Shown here: positions 23,377-34,360 of the stretch, piece after piece
Numbering within the stretch: position 1 is the first letter of the stretch
Layout of the letters: every line of letters starts with the position of its first letter
Origin: Tipula vernalis
Taxonomy: Eukaryota; Arthropoda; Insecta; Diptera; Tipulidae
Direction: 5' to 3'
DNA: 64,000 bases
NCBI GenBank assembly: GCA_958295665.1
Contig: OY282558.1
Coordinates: forward strand, 308,174,092 to 308,238,091
The notes under the pieces: generated by a model
What the model was told of the DNA's origin: nothing
What the model saw: only the letters and a program-made list of their open reading frames with translations
The model's database searches: none
Position numbers and translations under genes: made by a program

Positions 23377-25431
23377 TATAGCGAGGAACTTAAAAAATTT
23401 GCCTTGAACTTGAATTTTTATTCACCGAAAGCGTATAATTATGTTCGAAGAAACTTAGATTTATGTTTGCCTCATTTAAAAACCATTAGTCGTTGGTATC
23501 AGTCGGTAAATGGCAATCCTGGATTTACAGAAGAAGCATTTACCACTCTTCGAAAAATAGTTGAAATTGTAAAAACTAAAAACGAAAGAGTTATCACTAA
23601 TTTAGTTTTTGATGAAATTTCGATTAGAGCTCGAAGAGAATGGGATGAGCATAAAAAAAGGACATGGGGTTACGTAGAAGTTGGTTCAGATCCTGAATGT
23701 AATAAAATGCTCGCACAGCAGATTTTAGTATTTATGGTAGTGTGTATTAATAAACATTGGAAAATACCTATTGGATATTTTCCAATTACTTCCTTTACAG
23801 GAGACCAAAGAAAAAATGTAATAGAAATTTGCTTAAAAAATCTAATAGACACTGGGGTTGAAGTAGTAGGCATTACCTGTGACGGTCTTCCTGCGAACCT
23901 AACGGCCGCAAAATTATTAGGGTGTAATTTGAAAAGCCCGAACCTTTATTCTTCTTTTAACATTGAAAACGTTAGTAGTTTTATGTTCAATTTAGACGCG
24001 TGTCATATGCTGAAATTAGTCAGAAACTCTTTTGCTGAGCGAGGTAATCTTATCGATATCGATGGTGGTACTATCGATTGGAAATATTTAAAAAAATTAT
24101 ACGAAATACAAAATGAACAAGGGCTGCATTTTGATAATAAATTATCATTAAATCATATAATGTTTGCAAAACAAAAAATGAAAGTGAAATTTGCCGTGCA
24201 GACCTTAAGTAATTCTGTGGCAGATGCATTGTTATATTTGAAAACAAATCGACATGTTGATTTTGCAGAATGCGGTGCTACTATAAAATTTATTAAAAAA
24301 TTTAACGATATTTTTGATATTTTGAATAGTCGAAATATCAAATGCAACAATCTCAACAAACCTATTTGTTCTTCAAATATTGATGAAATCAAAAAATTTT
24401 CAAAAGAGGCTGTTTTATACATAGAATCATTAAAGTTTAAAGATTCTATGGAACCTGTATTAGAATCTAAACGGCATACCGGATTTTTAGGTATTATTTT
24501 GTGTTTGAAGAATCTTGAAACTATTTACGATAAATTTATTGAAAGTGGACTACTGGAGTATGTACCGATGTATAAAATTAGCCAAGACAATTTAGAGTTG
24601 TTCTTCTCATCAGTTAGGTGTCGTTTAGGCTATAACAATAACCCAACAGTTAGACAATTTGCCGCTACTTATAAAAGACTTTTACTGCACGTTCAAATTC
24701 AAAATACCACCGGAAACTGTTTTCCACAATTAGACATTTCAATACTACAGGTAAATATATTCAAATCATCAATCAAGCTCATAAATGAAACCTTATCTCA
24801 GCGACAGACATTTTTTTCTGGTCAATATTTAGATCAAAGCGAGGAAAATAGTGATGTAACGGACCAATCAGGATTGCACTTTATATCGCAGCCATCAGTA
24901 ATTTGCGACCAAAATCAGCCTGAGAATTTAAATGGCATTGTAAATGTAGACCTAATACATCAACCTAACATAGAACTAACAGAATACCAGACTGACATTG
25001 TAGAATATGTTTCAGGTTTTGTGGTTAGGCATTTATACACCAGAATTGAATGCGATTCTTGCTTGGATTTATTACATTCAGATCAGGAAAAACATTTATT
25101 AATAGATATAAAAGATAGAAATAATAAATTAAAAAAGCCATCATTCGATGTAATAAAAATTTGTAAATTTATAGAAAAGGAAATCAGAATAAGTATTAAA
25201 AGTTATATTGCAATATCTAGAATCATTTACAATAAAATAATCTTAAGGGCCCAAGAAAGATTTTGCAACAATACCGTTTTCTTGGAAGCAGAATGCCAAA
25301 GAAATTTGTTAATTAGGTGTATAGCAGAAAAATATTTAAACATACGATTTCACTATATAGCAAAATTAGAAAATAAAAAAACATCACTGCTATCTTTCTA
25401 CACAAGAATAATTAATTTTCAAGGAATGTGA
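23377..25431 (+). CDS. P-element/THAP9-like transposase body without THAP domain, intronless
   Basis: One uninterrupted frame of about 684 residues homologous to the catalytic part of the P transposase at 12190-14269. Motifs: FALNLNFYSPKAYNYVRRNL at the start, LVFDEISIRARREWD, GITCDGLPANLTAAKLLGC, LDACHMLKLVRN and SQDNLELFFSSVRCRLG. The intron found in the other copy (after VVCVT) is absent here (MVVCINKHWKIPIG). No ATG or THAP exon is present at its beginning. The frame opens just after a Tigger stop codon and lies in a different frame, so how it would be translated is unclear. The long open frame argues that the fusion is recent or that the sequence has been kept. Alternatively it is simply a 5'-truncated copy. 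Confidence 0.8.
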   Translation, partial: YSEELKKFALNLNFYSPKAYNYVRRNLDLCLPHLKTISRWYQSVNGNPGFTEEAFTTLRKIVEIVKTKNERVITNLVFDEISIRARREWDEHKKRTWGYVEVGSDPECNKMLAQQILVFMVVCINKHWKIPIGYFPITSFTGDQRKNVIEICLKNLIDTGVEVVGITCDGLPANLTAAKLLGCNLKSPNLYSSFNIENVSSFMFNLDACHMLKLVRNSFAERGNLIDIDGGTIDWKYLKKLYEIQNEQGLHFDNKLSLNHIMFAKQKMKVKFAVQTLSNSVADALLYLKTNRHVDFAECGATIKFIKKFNDIFDILNSRNIKCNNLNKPICSSNIDEIKKFSKEAVLYIESLKFKDSMEPVLESKRHTGFLGIILCLKNLETIYDKFIESGLLEYVPMYKISQDNLELFFSSVRCRLGYNNNPTVRQFAATYKRLLLHVQIQNTTGNCFPQLDISILQVNIFKSSIKLINETLSQRQTFFSGQYLDQSEENSDVTDQSGLHFISQPSVICDQNQPENLNGIVNVDLIHQPNIELTEYQTDIVEYVSGFVVRHLYTRIECDSCLDLLHSDQEKHLLIDIKDRNNKLKKPSFDVIKICKFIEKEIRISIKSYIAISRIIYNKIILRAQERFCNNTVFLEAECQRNLLIRCIAEKYLNIRFHYIAKLENKKTSLLSFYTRIINFQGM

Positions 25432-25685
25432 TGCGTTAATGTTTTTTTAAATTTTTAGGTATTATTATGTAATTAATTTTTAAAATAAAAAAAAATTCAA
25501 TAGGAAACAATTTGCATTTGTATATTTTTCTGTTCCCTTCTTATTATATAAAATTGCTCCGCCACTGCGCGATTCAGTCATACGTTAAATATTGTTATCT
25601 CATTTTCTTCTTTCTCTTTTCATGAAAAATCAAAACATAAATAAATAAAAACGGCTTCACAACAAAAATTGTTTTGTTCTATCTA
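25432..25685. other. 3' flank of the P ORF
   Basis: AT-rich, non-coding, with an A-rich stretch (about 25486-25500) shortly after the stop. No terminal repeat matching the Tigger array or the other P element is seen. Confidence 0.4.
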
Positions 25686-25699
25686 TACCCAACTAGCCA

Positions 25700-27012
25700 C
25701 AATTTGAAAACGTATGCATTATGAGCGCACACCTTGTTGCTTTAAGTACACACATGCGTGCACACATTTCACAAGCATATCGCGTGATGCACGCGAGATG
25801 GGGAATGATTGTGTGCAATTCTGAATGCATACAGCGTACATACCTTGTAACCGTAAGACATCATTTGTCACCAAGTTGGGACTGTAACTGTAAGCGTTTC
25901 TTTTAGTAATTATAGACACATATTTAGCGAAAACGCACGTGCACTGTATGCATACCCATCTTTAACATTGCGACCATAATATCACTCTGTGAACTTTTTC
26001 AGAATTTTTGCGTGCGTAAGCTCGTAATATTCTCGCAAAGTATTGATATGATTTATTTGCATGTTAGTTTAATAAAATAATGACATAAACATTTTTCAAT
26101 GTCCGTATTTTTATTAAATACTTATATTATAATTAAAATAATATTCTGAAAAATTAACAATTATAATTATGGAAATTAATGCAATCTCGTATTTATGGTA
26201 AATGTAAACATTCTACTTCTAAAAAAACAAAGGGCTTCATAATTATATAATATTTAAAAAATAATTTATATTAATTAAAATAAAATAAATTGATGGACAC
26301 CCTCTAGTTATCCTATATATGGCTACAACATCAAAATAAAATGGCGATTTTATACGCAAACAATTAAATGTTAAAAGTTTATTAAATGTGCGCTTAGGAT
26401 TAAAAAATTCCCTTAATGGTGATCATCGTGACCTTACGTGTACATTTTAGTAACGGTATTTTCAAAATAACACTAAATGGTACAGAAATGTATGCGTTAG
26501 GCAACAATCTAGAATTATTGAAACGATTATCATATCTTATGCTTTATGCGTACATTCCAGTGACATTTTTTTAACAAAAAACCAAAATGATACCGAAATG
26601 TATGCTTAGGATGGAAATTTGTATTTTGCAACTTTCAGAATACATTTCAGTTACAAATCATTTAAAATCAGATAAAATGATACTCAAAGGTGTGTTTACG
26701 GTTACAATTATCAACTATCAAATAAATCCTTATTTTGCGACTTTATGCGGACTTATCAGTTGAAATTGTGTCAAAATATCCCAAAATGATATCGAAATGT
26801 GTGCGTAAAGTAAACATTATTATTTTGTGTGTTTATGTGTGTATTTGAGTGACAAATCTTTAAAAATTAGACCACATGAACGTACATTTTTGTTGATATT
26901 TATTTTCGACTCTTCGGGGAGAAAGGTTCCATGTGTTTTAACATAAAAATAATAATTACATAAAGTTTTGTGTGTAAATTTTGTGAGTAAATTTATAAAA
27001 TAATAATTAAAA
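25700..27012. other. Left subterminal repeat region of the DUF4806/TnpD element
   Basis: Non-coding. Contains many copies in both orientations of short TGCGTAC / TGTATGC / GTAACGG words and the roughly 100-bp spaced AATGATAC..AAATGT motif, likely transposase binding sites. Short open frames here have no recognisable product. Confidence 0.55.
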
Positions 27013-28674
27013 ATGCCTTATACATTATGTGAAACTATTGAAAACGGTGACAAGTGTTTTGTGGCTGTTCCAAGTAAATGGGAAAACAACAATATATTAT
27101 TATATCCTCCTAAAACTGAAAAAAAGTTGATAAAATATAAGCAAGACGAGCATTCTCAACCAGAGGTAACCTGGGAGCGATATATATGTACTGTAAAAGC
27201 AAATAATATCAGCAATTATCGAGAAGCCATAGATTTGGAAAAGCTTTATGGTGATCGTCTGACGGATACTGAAGCGGAAGAAAGGTAAGTTTTAAATGAT
27301 ATGTCTGTGAAATTTGTATATATCAAAAGTTAATATATAAATATTTAATTTTGGTTTATCAGATATGGTGAAATGAATAAACGAAAACGCCGATGTGTTA
27401 TGAAATCACAACATTCAATAAAAAAACGTTACGATGCCCACGATGGTTTCTTCAAGGAACCGAAAGTTGTAGTAATTGAAAACATACCATCGTTGGCGAA
27501 TGAATTTGTGGGAGACACAAAATCGTTAACAAATAATTTGAAAGACAGCCATGACAATTTGGAATCTAACAACAGTGTACAAAAACCAATGTTAGCTGAA
27601 AGTGGACAGACTGCAGAGATGTACATATCAGCAAATGAATCTCTAGCCTCTGAGGGACAAAGTATAATGTATATTAATGCAGATGATGGTTCTTCGTACG
27701 AAACTAACTGCAACAATAGTTTACAAGTTGTTGAACTGGAAAATAATAATTCAAATGGTATATAACTGTTAAACTTTTCTCAAATTTAAATTACTTGGTA
27801 TACTTTATATTTTCCAGATGCAGCAGAACTTCAACTGTTGAAAGCCAAAATTGATTCCATAAACGTAAAATTAGATATTCAAGGAGAAGAGATTGCCAAA
27901 ATGCAAGTGATGCTACAGGAAATTTATGGCGTTGTCGTATCAAACTCTAGTTCTCGTGCATCTACTTCACTGGAAAATTTGTTTAATCTTGAAACCATTA
28001 ACTGTCGGTAGATCAGGTTGATAATTTTGAAGCTAAGCTTGGCGACAATACGTTCAGATCACAAATAGTAAGTCCTATTTTGCTCTTGTATAATTATACG
28101 TACAACAACATATGTAATATAATATTTATTTTAGATGAAACGATTAACTGCAATTGGGGGAATAAATGGTGACAACGATGCTTTCAAAGTCGCTAATAGT
28201 ATTTCTGAAACTCTATTTAAACAAGAGCTGCTAAGAGAATTTACATGGACTGGAAAAGCTGCAAAAGGAACCACTAAAGTGGCATTTCTAAAATATTCAC
28301 GTATAATACAAATATATTTCGATGTTGTGCGTTTGGCAAACCACAAATATACTCACATGGACAATAAAAACTTCTTTATTTACACTATGCTAAAATACAG
28401 TGGAATTCGAGCAAGTCGTCAAAATAGAAAAAAAGAGAAAAATGCATTGAAAACAAGCAAGACTTTTCTTCATAATGATAGCGGGGTGGAGGAACCTATG
28501 AACCAAATTGATGAGACCGATATGAATACAGAAAAAAATTCTAACATTGCTATCCCATCTCAGATTTATAACACTAGTGATCAAGATAATGATGAATGTG
28601 AGGAAAATTCGAATCAAATTGATGATTGTATTGCGACCCCAGTCTATCGCTGCAACGCAGATTTATCAGGTTAA
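27013..28674 (+). CDS. DUF4806-type accessory protein, four exons, probable frameshift in exon 3
   Basis: Exons 27013-27284, 27363-27757, 27818-28067 and 28135-28674. The N-terminal exon (MPYTLCETIENGDKC, VPSKW) is followed by a linker, a coiled-coil-like segment (LKAKIDSINVKLDIQGEEIA) and a C-terminal DUF4806-like domain. That domain reads VDNFEAKLGD, MKRLTAIGGINGDNDAF, FTWTGKAAKG and KVAFLKY. Proteins of this type recur next to TnpD-like genes in insect genomes; the role is presumably DNA binding or accessory. Around 28000-28010 the frame of LENLFNLETIN and that of VDQVDNFEAK do not match. This is a small indel (or an unseen splice choice) and might make the gene non-functional. Confidence 0.7.
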
Positions 28675-28847
28675 TACCTATACGAAAATTAATAGACGCC
28701 AATATTTATTTTTGATTTTTATTGCTTAACATAAATGAACTATGTGATGAAATATGTGATTATATTTTTTTTATATGTATTTTATTAATAAAATGAATTT
28801 TATAAACGGTAACTTTAATAAATACATAAAATACGTATATCATATGT

Positions 28848-31043
28848 TTATTCATTTTTGTTATTAAATTTCAGTAGGTCCAAAGTATGTAGCAATGGCA
28901 TAAAAACCAACTCATTTTTATATTTTAGTGATATCAACTTACATTTTATTGAATTTAAATTGTATGTATCTTCGCTATTTTGTTCACCGAAACCAGAATA
29001 AATATTGATGTTTGCTGATGAAAATGGAGATTTAAAAAAATTGTATTTTCTTCTAATGCTTCTACCTGATATAGAAATGGAATTTGAAATTGTAACCGCG
29101 TTAATCATTTCCACAATTTCATTGCCTCGTGTCAAGAACCACTTATCTCTATCATTTTCATTCGACAACATAATCCCAGATTTTATGTACAAATACGTAT
29201 ACATTGTTTTATTCTTCTGTCGATGTCGAATATACGGAAAATTAATTTCAATCATTTGCTTAGTGGCACTAATTTTACCCAGTTCACTAATTCTTTTAGA
29301 TAGCTGTTCTAGTGGCCGATTTCCTTGTCGTAGTAAACGTTTCATAACTCCTAGGAAGTTTTCAAAGGGATAAGCAGTTAGAGTAGTTAAATCATCAAAA
29401 TTTTTAACATCCGATACAACATGACACAAATTATGAACATTACTCTGAATAGCATCGATTCCATATAAGTCTATAAATCCTTCTATATACTCCCTAAATA
29501 GAACATCAGCTAGGTCTAAATATATTGAGTACTCCTTGCACGAACATAGTAATACCGCACAGCATAGCTTAAGAAAATGCTGGTAAACTTCAGCGGATAA
29601 GTGGTCTTTTAAAACAACGATTCCCAGGTACAATAAAAAGGTTCTGAACTCTAATCCTTTCCAATACTTCAAACAATTCAATGGTCTTATAGCTCGGTGT
29701 AGTTCAGTAGGCATTCTTTTATCGCATTCTTCCAATAATTTCGACAATATTGTAATATCATTTACAGAAAATTTGGCTCTGAAATTGAAGTCACCATGTA
29801 CCCAACCAAGAAGACATATTTTCATGATTCCTAGTTCCAATAAATGCAATGAATCTGCTATTATAAAATCGTCAACTAGATTAATTGGAAGATCGATTAA
29901 AGGTGTTGTTTCGTTGTGGTGGTCCTCGTCGGTTTGATTACGAAATGTTTCATCTGTTCGAAAGGCACAATTTATTCTCGGAAAACTCATGTGCCGCCCT
30001 CTATGATAATCGTATTCTCCAACAACCTCGCATTTTTGACAACCATGGGCACTATTGAAATTCACTGTGCCTATCAGAAACAATTCAATAAATATTTAAC
30101 GCTATTATATATAATAAGAAATAATTAGCTCACCTTTAATGAATGCCCTTGCTGGAGAATCACAAATAAAGCAGCGAATGGACACTTGTATGTTGAAACC
30201 ATTAACTTGAATACCATTAGTTAAAATGTGTTTCATTTCCTCAACAAATTCTTTTAAATATAGTTGCAATGGAGGTTTTTCTTCTCCGCAATATACGGCA
30301 ATTACCATCGGGCGCATTTCTTTCATTCCATATATTGCAGCTAAAATTGGCCAAAATTGGTACCTGGAGCTATTATAAATTGGCAATCCGTCGATGTTGA
30401 ATATCAATGAGATTTTTATTGACTTCTTAATGTTCGATAGTACACATTGTAAGCAATTTTCCAATCCGTTATACCAAAATTTGCCACCACCCATTGGCCT
30501 AACTTCATTACACCGCGATGTTTTCAATAAAGTACGACTATCCCGTGGCAACCATGAAAACCCAAATATAATCAATATTCTCAATAAATCATTTAATGCT
30601 AGGTGTGTTATATGATGAGTGAGTGCCCATTTCCTAAGATCTGTAGCAATAGAGAGACTTTTTTCTTCTTCAAAGGAACATTCGTCATAATCAACACTTC
30701 CTATATTTTCATCAAGAAGTACATTGCAAGTGTCATCTGCATCATTAGTTACTTTATATTCTGCGTTGCTGTGGATTGTGTCGTCCAAATCATTACAGGT
30801 AATATTTTCTATGGTGCTTTTCAGTACTGGAATTGGCAAGGACAACTCTTTTGCCACAGAAAAATTTGAGGCAAAAGAAGAACAAGTTTTCAAATTTTCG
30901 CCTTTCTCTTTTGTTTGAAATGCAGCTGGGCTTTTTAATTTCTGCATTCGCTTTAAATATTCTTTTTTCTGTAAATTCATCTGGTATTGTACCCTCCTAT
31001 AATAAGTGCTGCTAAATTTAAAGTATTTGTCTGTTTTTGGCAT
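28848..31043 (-). CDS. CACTA/TnpD-like transposase, two exons, intact frame
   Basis: Exons 30134-31043 and 28848-30070 on the minus strand give 710 residues without a stop. Landmarks: an acidic N-terminal part; LRKWALTHHITHLALNDLLR; FNIDGLPIYNSSRYQFWPIL; YGMKEMRPMVIAVYCGE; CFICDSPARAFIKG; a Cys-rich GCQKCEVVGEY; LPINLVDDFIIADSLHLLELG; and NVHNLCHVVSDV. The FNIDGLP...QFWPIL block is the hallmark of the transposase-domain proteins related to plant TnpD/EnSpm. It should catalyse excision and insertion of this element together with the convergent DUF4806-like protein. The gene ends about 170 bp from that partner's stop. No lesion is visible. Confidence 0.8.
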
Positions 31044-31526
31044 TTTTTTATGTTAATTACTTTATTAAACCACTTCCATAAACTTTAAATTTCTAATGAC
31101 AACTGTCATTGTGACATATTCAGTTTTTGGTTAGAGATGTGACTATATGTATACATATTAGAGTGAAATAAACAAATGCATACATTCTGGGAACGAATTA
31201 TTTAAAATACCACCATAAGCAATAATTTAAAATAAAATAATTTTCTATGCAGTTGCGACGATATTGAAACTAAATGTATACATTGTAGTGCTAGTATTTT
31301 TATAAGTTACGAAAAGCATGATATCTGGAGACTTCGTAGGCGTACAGTACGGTTACAATGTCACCATATCTACGTAATTTTTTAATCAACAGTATGATAC
31401 CAAATGTAAACTTTATGTGACCATACCCATTTTACCATAAACTTTTCGTGTATACTAATTGAATCCAAAATGTTACCTTGTTCGGAAATTTCTGTGTACA
31501 TATGTACGTCTTTGGCTAGTTGGGTA
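31044..31526. other. Right subterminal region of the DUF4806/TnpD element
   Basis: Non-coding 5' flank of the minus-strand transposase, with TGTATACAT, GATACCAAATGTAAAC and TGTACATATGTACG words that mirror the left subterminal region, ending in TGGCTAGTTGGGTA. Confidence 0.5.
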
Positions 31527-32471
31527 GTTAATCTAAGGCTCAAAGAAATCAAGGACGAAATTAGGCTAATCAACAACAACAATAAAAGAAAACGGAAGGA
31601 ACAAAGAAACTTATGTAAAAAAAACACAATAGAATAAATAAAAAAAAATATTTTTTTTATTTTTCAAAAGAGCGTTTTAATTAAATTCACAACTAGGAAT
31701 ATATATGAAAAATAGATATATGTATATACATACAAAAAAAAAGAAGGAGCTACGTAGAGTAACATGAAACCTATTTCCCCGCAGCACGACGATGAGAAAG
31801 CAAAACACAGCAGCAACAAAAAAAAGCAAGAACGACCCAAGAAAAGGAGAAAACCCTTTACCCAAACTCAACGATCCGATATGGACAACCCTGGAGAAGA
31901 TGAGCAATGAGACTTCCAAAGAAAGAGAGGAGATAGAACGTAGATAGCAGGACTACTGAGATAGAAAATGGAAAACTTTCTGCGAAGGTTTTGAAAAAAT
32001 TAAAAGAGTCTATGACGAAGAGTGCGTCAAAAATAGAACAAATGAGCAAAGAATACAAGATGAAAAAATCATGGAAGTGACGGCACCATACCTACTATCA
32101 CTATTAGATTAAAACAGCTGTAACAAATCAGAAATAAATAATTTTTCATTCTTTAAAAAAAAAAAAAAAAAAAATTTTAACGATCGGCAACATATCAGAC
32201 CCTAATCTTAAGCAAGATGGGTGAATCTTAAGAACTTGACAACTTTAGGACAAATATAAAAGAATATATAAAAACAACCTTAACAATATTATAATATAAA
32301 AAAAAAAATTAAAAAAAAGGATATAAATAAAAACGTGTGAAGCGAAATAATGTCGTATTTATTTCAACAGACCGCAATGAACAATCGTAGTGAACTCGGT
32401 AGTATCCCAGGACGAAATACTATTCCAACATCAGAAATTGAGTAATACAGGAGTTTTTTTTTGAGACAATA
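31527..32471. other. Purine-rich, partly coding-like remnant upstream of env fragment
   Basis: Several short + strand stretches read as Lys/Glu-rich peptide (for instance around 31545-31610 and 31930-32110), broken by stops and A or T runs. This could be decayed retroelement coding or leader sequence belonging with the env fragment that follows. I cannot assign a domain. Confidence 0.35.
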
Positions 32472-32813
32472 GTGAAACTTCACCTGTATGACAGCAATAA
32501 CCATTTTGTAACCAAGATCCACATACCAGAAACCGGCAGATTAACAGAATCAATTTTAAGCGGTTGCAGACACCTAAAAACATTATGTGATGAGATAATA
32601 GCCATTAACCCAAACGATATATGCAGATCACTTAGACAAGAACTCAAATGGAACGTAATGCAAATAGAAAGACAAAACAACAAGCTCAACGAACTTTACG
32701 GGAGACAAAAACGAGGTCTTATGGACGCAGGAGGGAAGCTATCGAAATTTCTTTTTGGTACCATGGATTCCGAAGACGCCAATGAGAGAGGAAAGGACCC
32801 ACCTGTATTGTGA
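32472..32813 (+). pseudogene. env: Errantivirus-type envelope (F-like) fragment
   Basis: A 113-residue piece resembling the N-terminal subunit end and start of the second subunit of insect errantivirus envelope proteins. It ends in a furin-type RQKR site followed by a Gly-rich fusion-peptide-like segment and LFGTMD. These proteins are related to baculovirus F proteins. Only this fragment survives: no signal peptide is visible at its start, it stops at 32811, and no transmembrane part follows. It is therefore a dead remnant. It may derive from the same broad family as the pol fragment at 2440-5573, but they are not contiguous. Confidence 0.65.
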
Positions 32814-33082
32814 AAAATGCAAAGTGCATTTATGTTGTTTGGCCAAGCGGAATTGTTTTTATATATTCCATACCAAGTAAGAAGCAAATCAACACTAAAG
32901 TACTATCCAATGTACTGAATTGATAATGTTTTGTGATTTATTTTTATTTATTTTAAATTTTATTTTATTTTTTGAATTATATTTTTTTGCGATTTACTTC
33001 GCACGAAATAAAAAATATTTTGTTTTAATTATAATAAAGTAGTGTACATTTTTACCTTAAATTTACACTACTTTGTTACTAC
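32814..33082. other. AT-rich gap between env fragment and putative gypsy LTR
   Basis: No gene seen; runs of TTTATTTTA. Sequence after the env stop is not recognisable as further envelope. Confidence 0.4.
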
Positions 33083-33449
33083 TGTACATTACCATGTAAA
33101 ATTTGAAAACCCTGGAAATCGAAAAAATTTGTCAAATATTTTTACATATTTGGAATCTGTGTACGTTCAACTCTAAGAAAAAACAAACAAACCATTTTTT
33201 TTCCACTCGGTGTAGAAAAAGTTCGGAAAGGGATATGGACAACCCTAGGATTACTTGTAAAAACGTCACTTCAGATTTGTGCATTGTAATACATGGTAGC
33301 ATATAAAAACGTTATCTATATTTAATGAATAAATAAATGATATAGAATATAATTGGTATACTTAGTTAATTAATTCTTCCGTCCGCATTTCATACGAACT
33401 TATCAACGTGTGCATTACAAGAAACACGGATTTAAAATAATTACGGACA
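33083..33449 (+). repeat. Putative 5' LTR of the split gypsy element
   Basis: Starts TGTACATT and ends TTACGGACA. It is followed four bases later by ATTGGCGACGAGGA, the motif that follows the 5' LTR in many insect gypsy elements. Internal TATAAAAA at about 33303 and AATAAATAAA at about 33334 fit U3 and R signals. The matching 3' LTR is not in the window, so the left edge is tentative. Confidence 0.5.
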
Positions 33450-33491
33450 TAATATTGGCGACGAGGATTTGAGGTTAAGAAAAATCTCGAA

Positions 33492-34122
33492 ATGTCGGAC
33501 AACGAAGATGATGCTGGAAAAATTGATGTGGTGGCATTACTACAGCTGTTAAAAAACATGCACATCAAAAACGAATCAAGTACCCCAAATTTGCAGTTTA
33601 ATGCATACAACGAGGACGAAGAAAATTTTCCAAGTTACATGAAAAGGTTAGAAAAATATTTAGCCATGCGGGATATTACAGATTCTACAAAAAAAGTACA
33701 AGTTGTAATAAATTGCATTGGTCCTAAATATTATCAATTGCTTACTAGTTTAACCGCACCTGATGCCCCAAATACAAAAAAATACGAGGAATTAGTAAAA
33801 ATTTTAAAAACTCATCTTAGTCCAGTTCCAAATGAAATTACGGAACAACATAAATTTCTACTACGAAAACAAAACGAAGGTGAATCTACAGCAAATTTTG
33901 TGGCAGAACTAAAACAATTAAGTAGCTACTGTAATTACAAATGTGCCAATTGTAATTCTTCAACATTACAAACACATTTACGATCACAATTTATTCGTGG
34001 TACATGAGATTCCGATGTGCGACAACGACTACTACGTGAAGACAAATTGGATTTCGATAAGGCAGTTCAAATCGCTTTATCGATCGAAACATCAAAATCT
34101 GAAAGTCGAACAATGCAGCAAG
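33492..34122 (+). pseudogene. gag: gypsy gag, N-terminal part
   Basis: MSDNEDDAGKIDVVALLQLL starts a retrotransposon gag capsid domain (FPSYMKRLEKYLAMR, NCIGPKYYQLL, RKQNEGESTANFVAELKQLS). A TGA at 34006 interrupts the conserved FIRGT-DSDVRQRLL stretch. The frame then continues to the copia insertion at 34123. The continuation is at 37671. Confidence 0.8.
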
Positions 34123-34356
34123 TGTTGAAATAATCCGTCCCTGCGCTTGAGTTTTGTTTATCTGGCAACACCTTATGTTATATAAATATAATACCTTTAT
34201 TCTTTATAAGATGTCACTTCAGTAGTAATCACATGTTTCTGAAATAAAGTTTAGTTTTGTAAAAGGGTTGCTTAGAAATAAAAATAATTATTTAGAAAGA
34301 TAGATCACGGTGTCGTTTGTTATTTATATATTCGGTGAACTGGTTTGCTAACAACA
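34123..34356 (+). repeat. copia 5' LTR
   Basis: 234 bp, TGTTGAAATAATCC to GCTAACAACA. Near-identical to 37437-37670; contains TTATATAAATATAATACC as likely promoter and AATAAA at about 34242. Confidence 0.95.
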
Positions 34357-34360
34357 GGTT

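Larger units (their letters stand above)
25686..31526. mobile_element. Two-gene DNA transposon with DUF4806-like and CACTA/TnpD-like proteins
   Basis: The ends carry the inverted repeat TACCCAACTAGCCA at 25686-25699 and its complement TGGCTAGTTGGGTA at 31513-31526. If the outer TA is the target duplication, the element is 25688-31524. Subterminal regions hold scattered short repeats of the type AATGATAC..AAATGT.TGCGT at roughly 26480, 26588, 26678 and 26788. Related motifs lie near 31270 and 31395. This arrangement is known from CACTA/EnSpm elements. Two convergent genes fill the centre. Confidence 0.7.

Noticed and set aside
25938..31290. CACTGTATGCATAC / GTATACATTGTAGTG as CACTA-type ends
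   Set aside because: Match is short and lies inside the better inverted pair TACCCAACTAGCCA at 25686 and 31526; more likely subterminal repeats.
31382..32058. Minus-strand hydrophobic frames (Leu/Phe-rich)
   Set aside because: Complements of purine-rich + strand retroelement remnant; no conserved motif.
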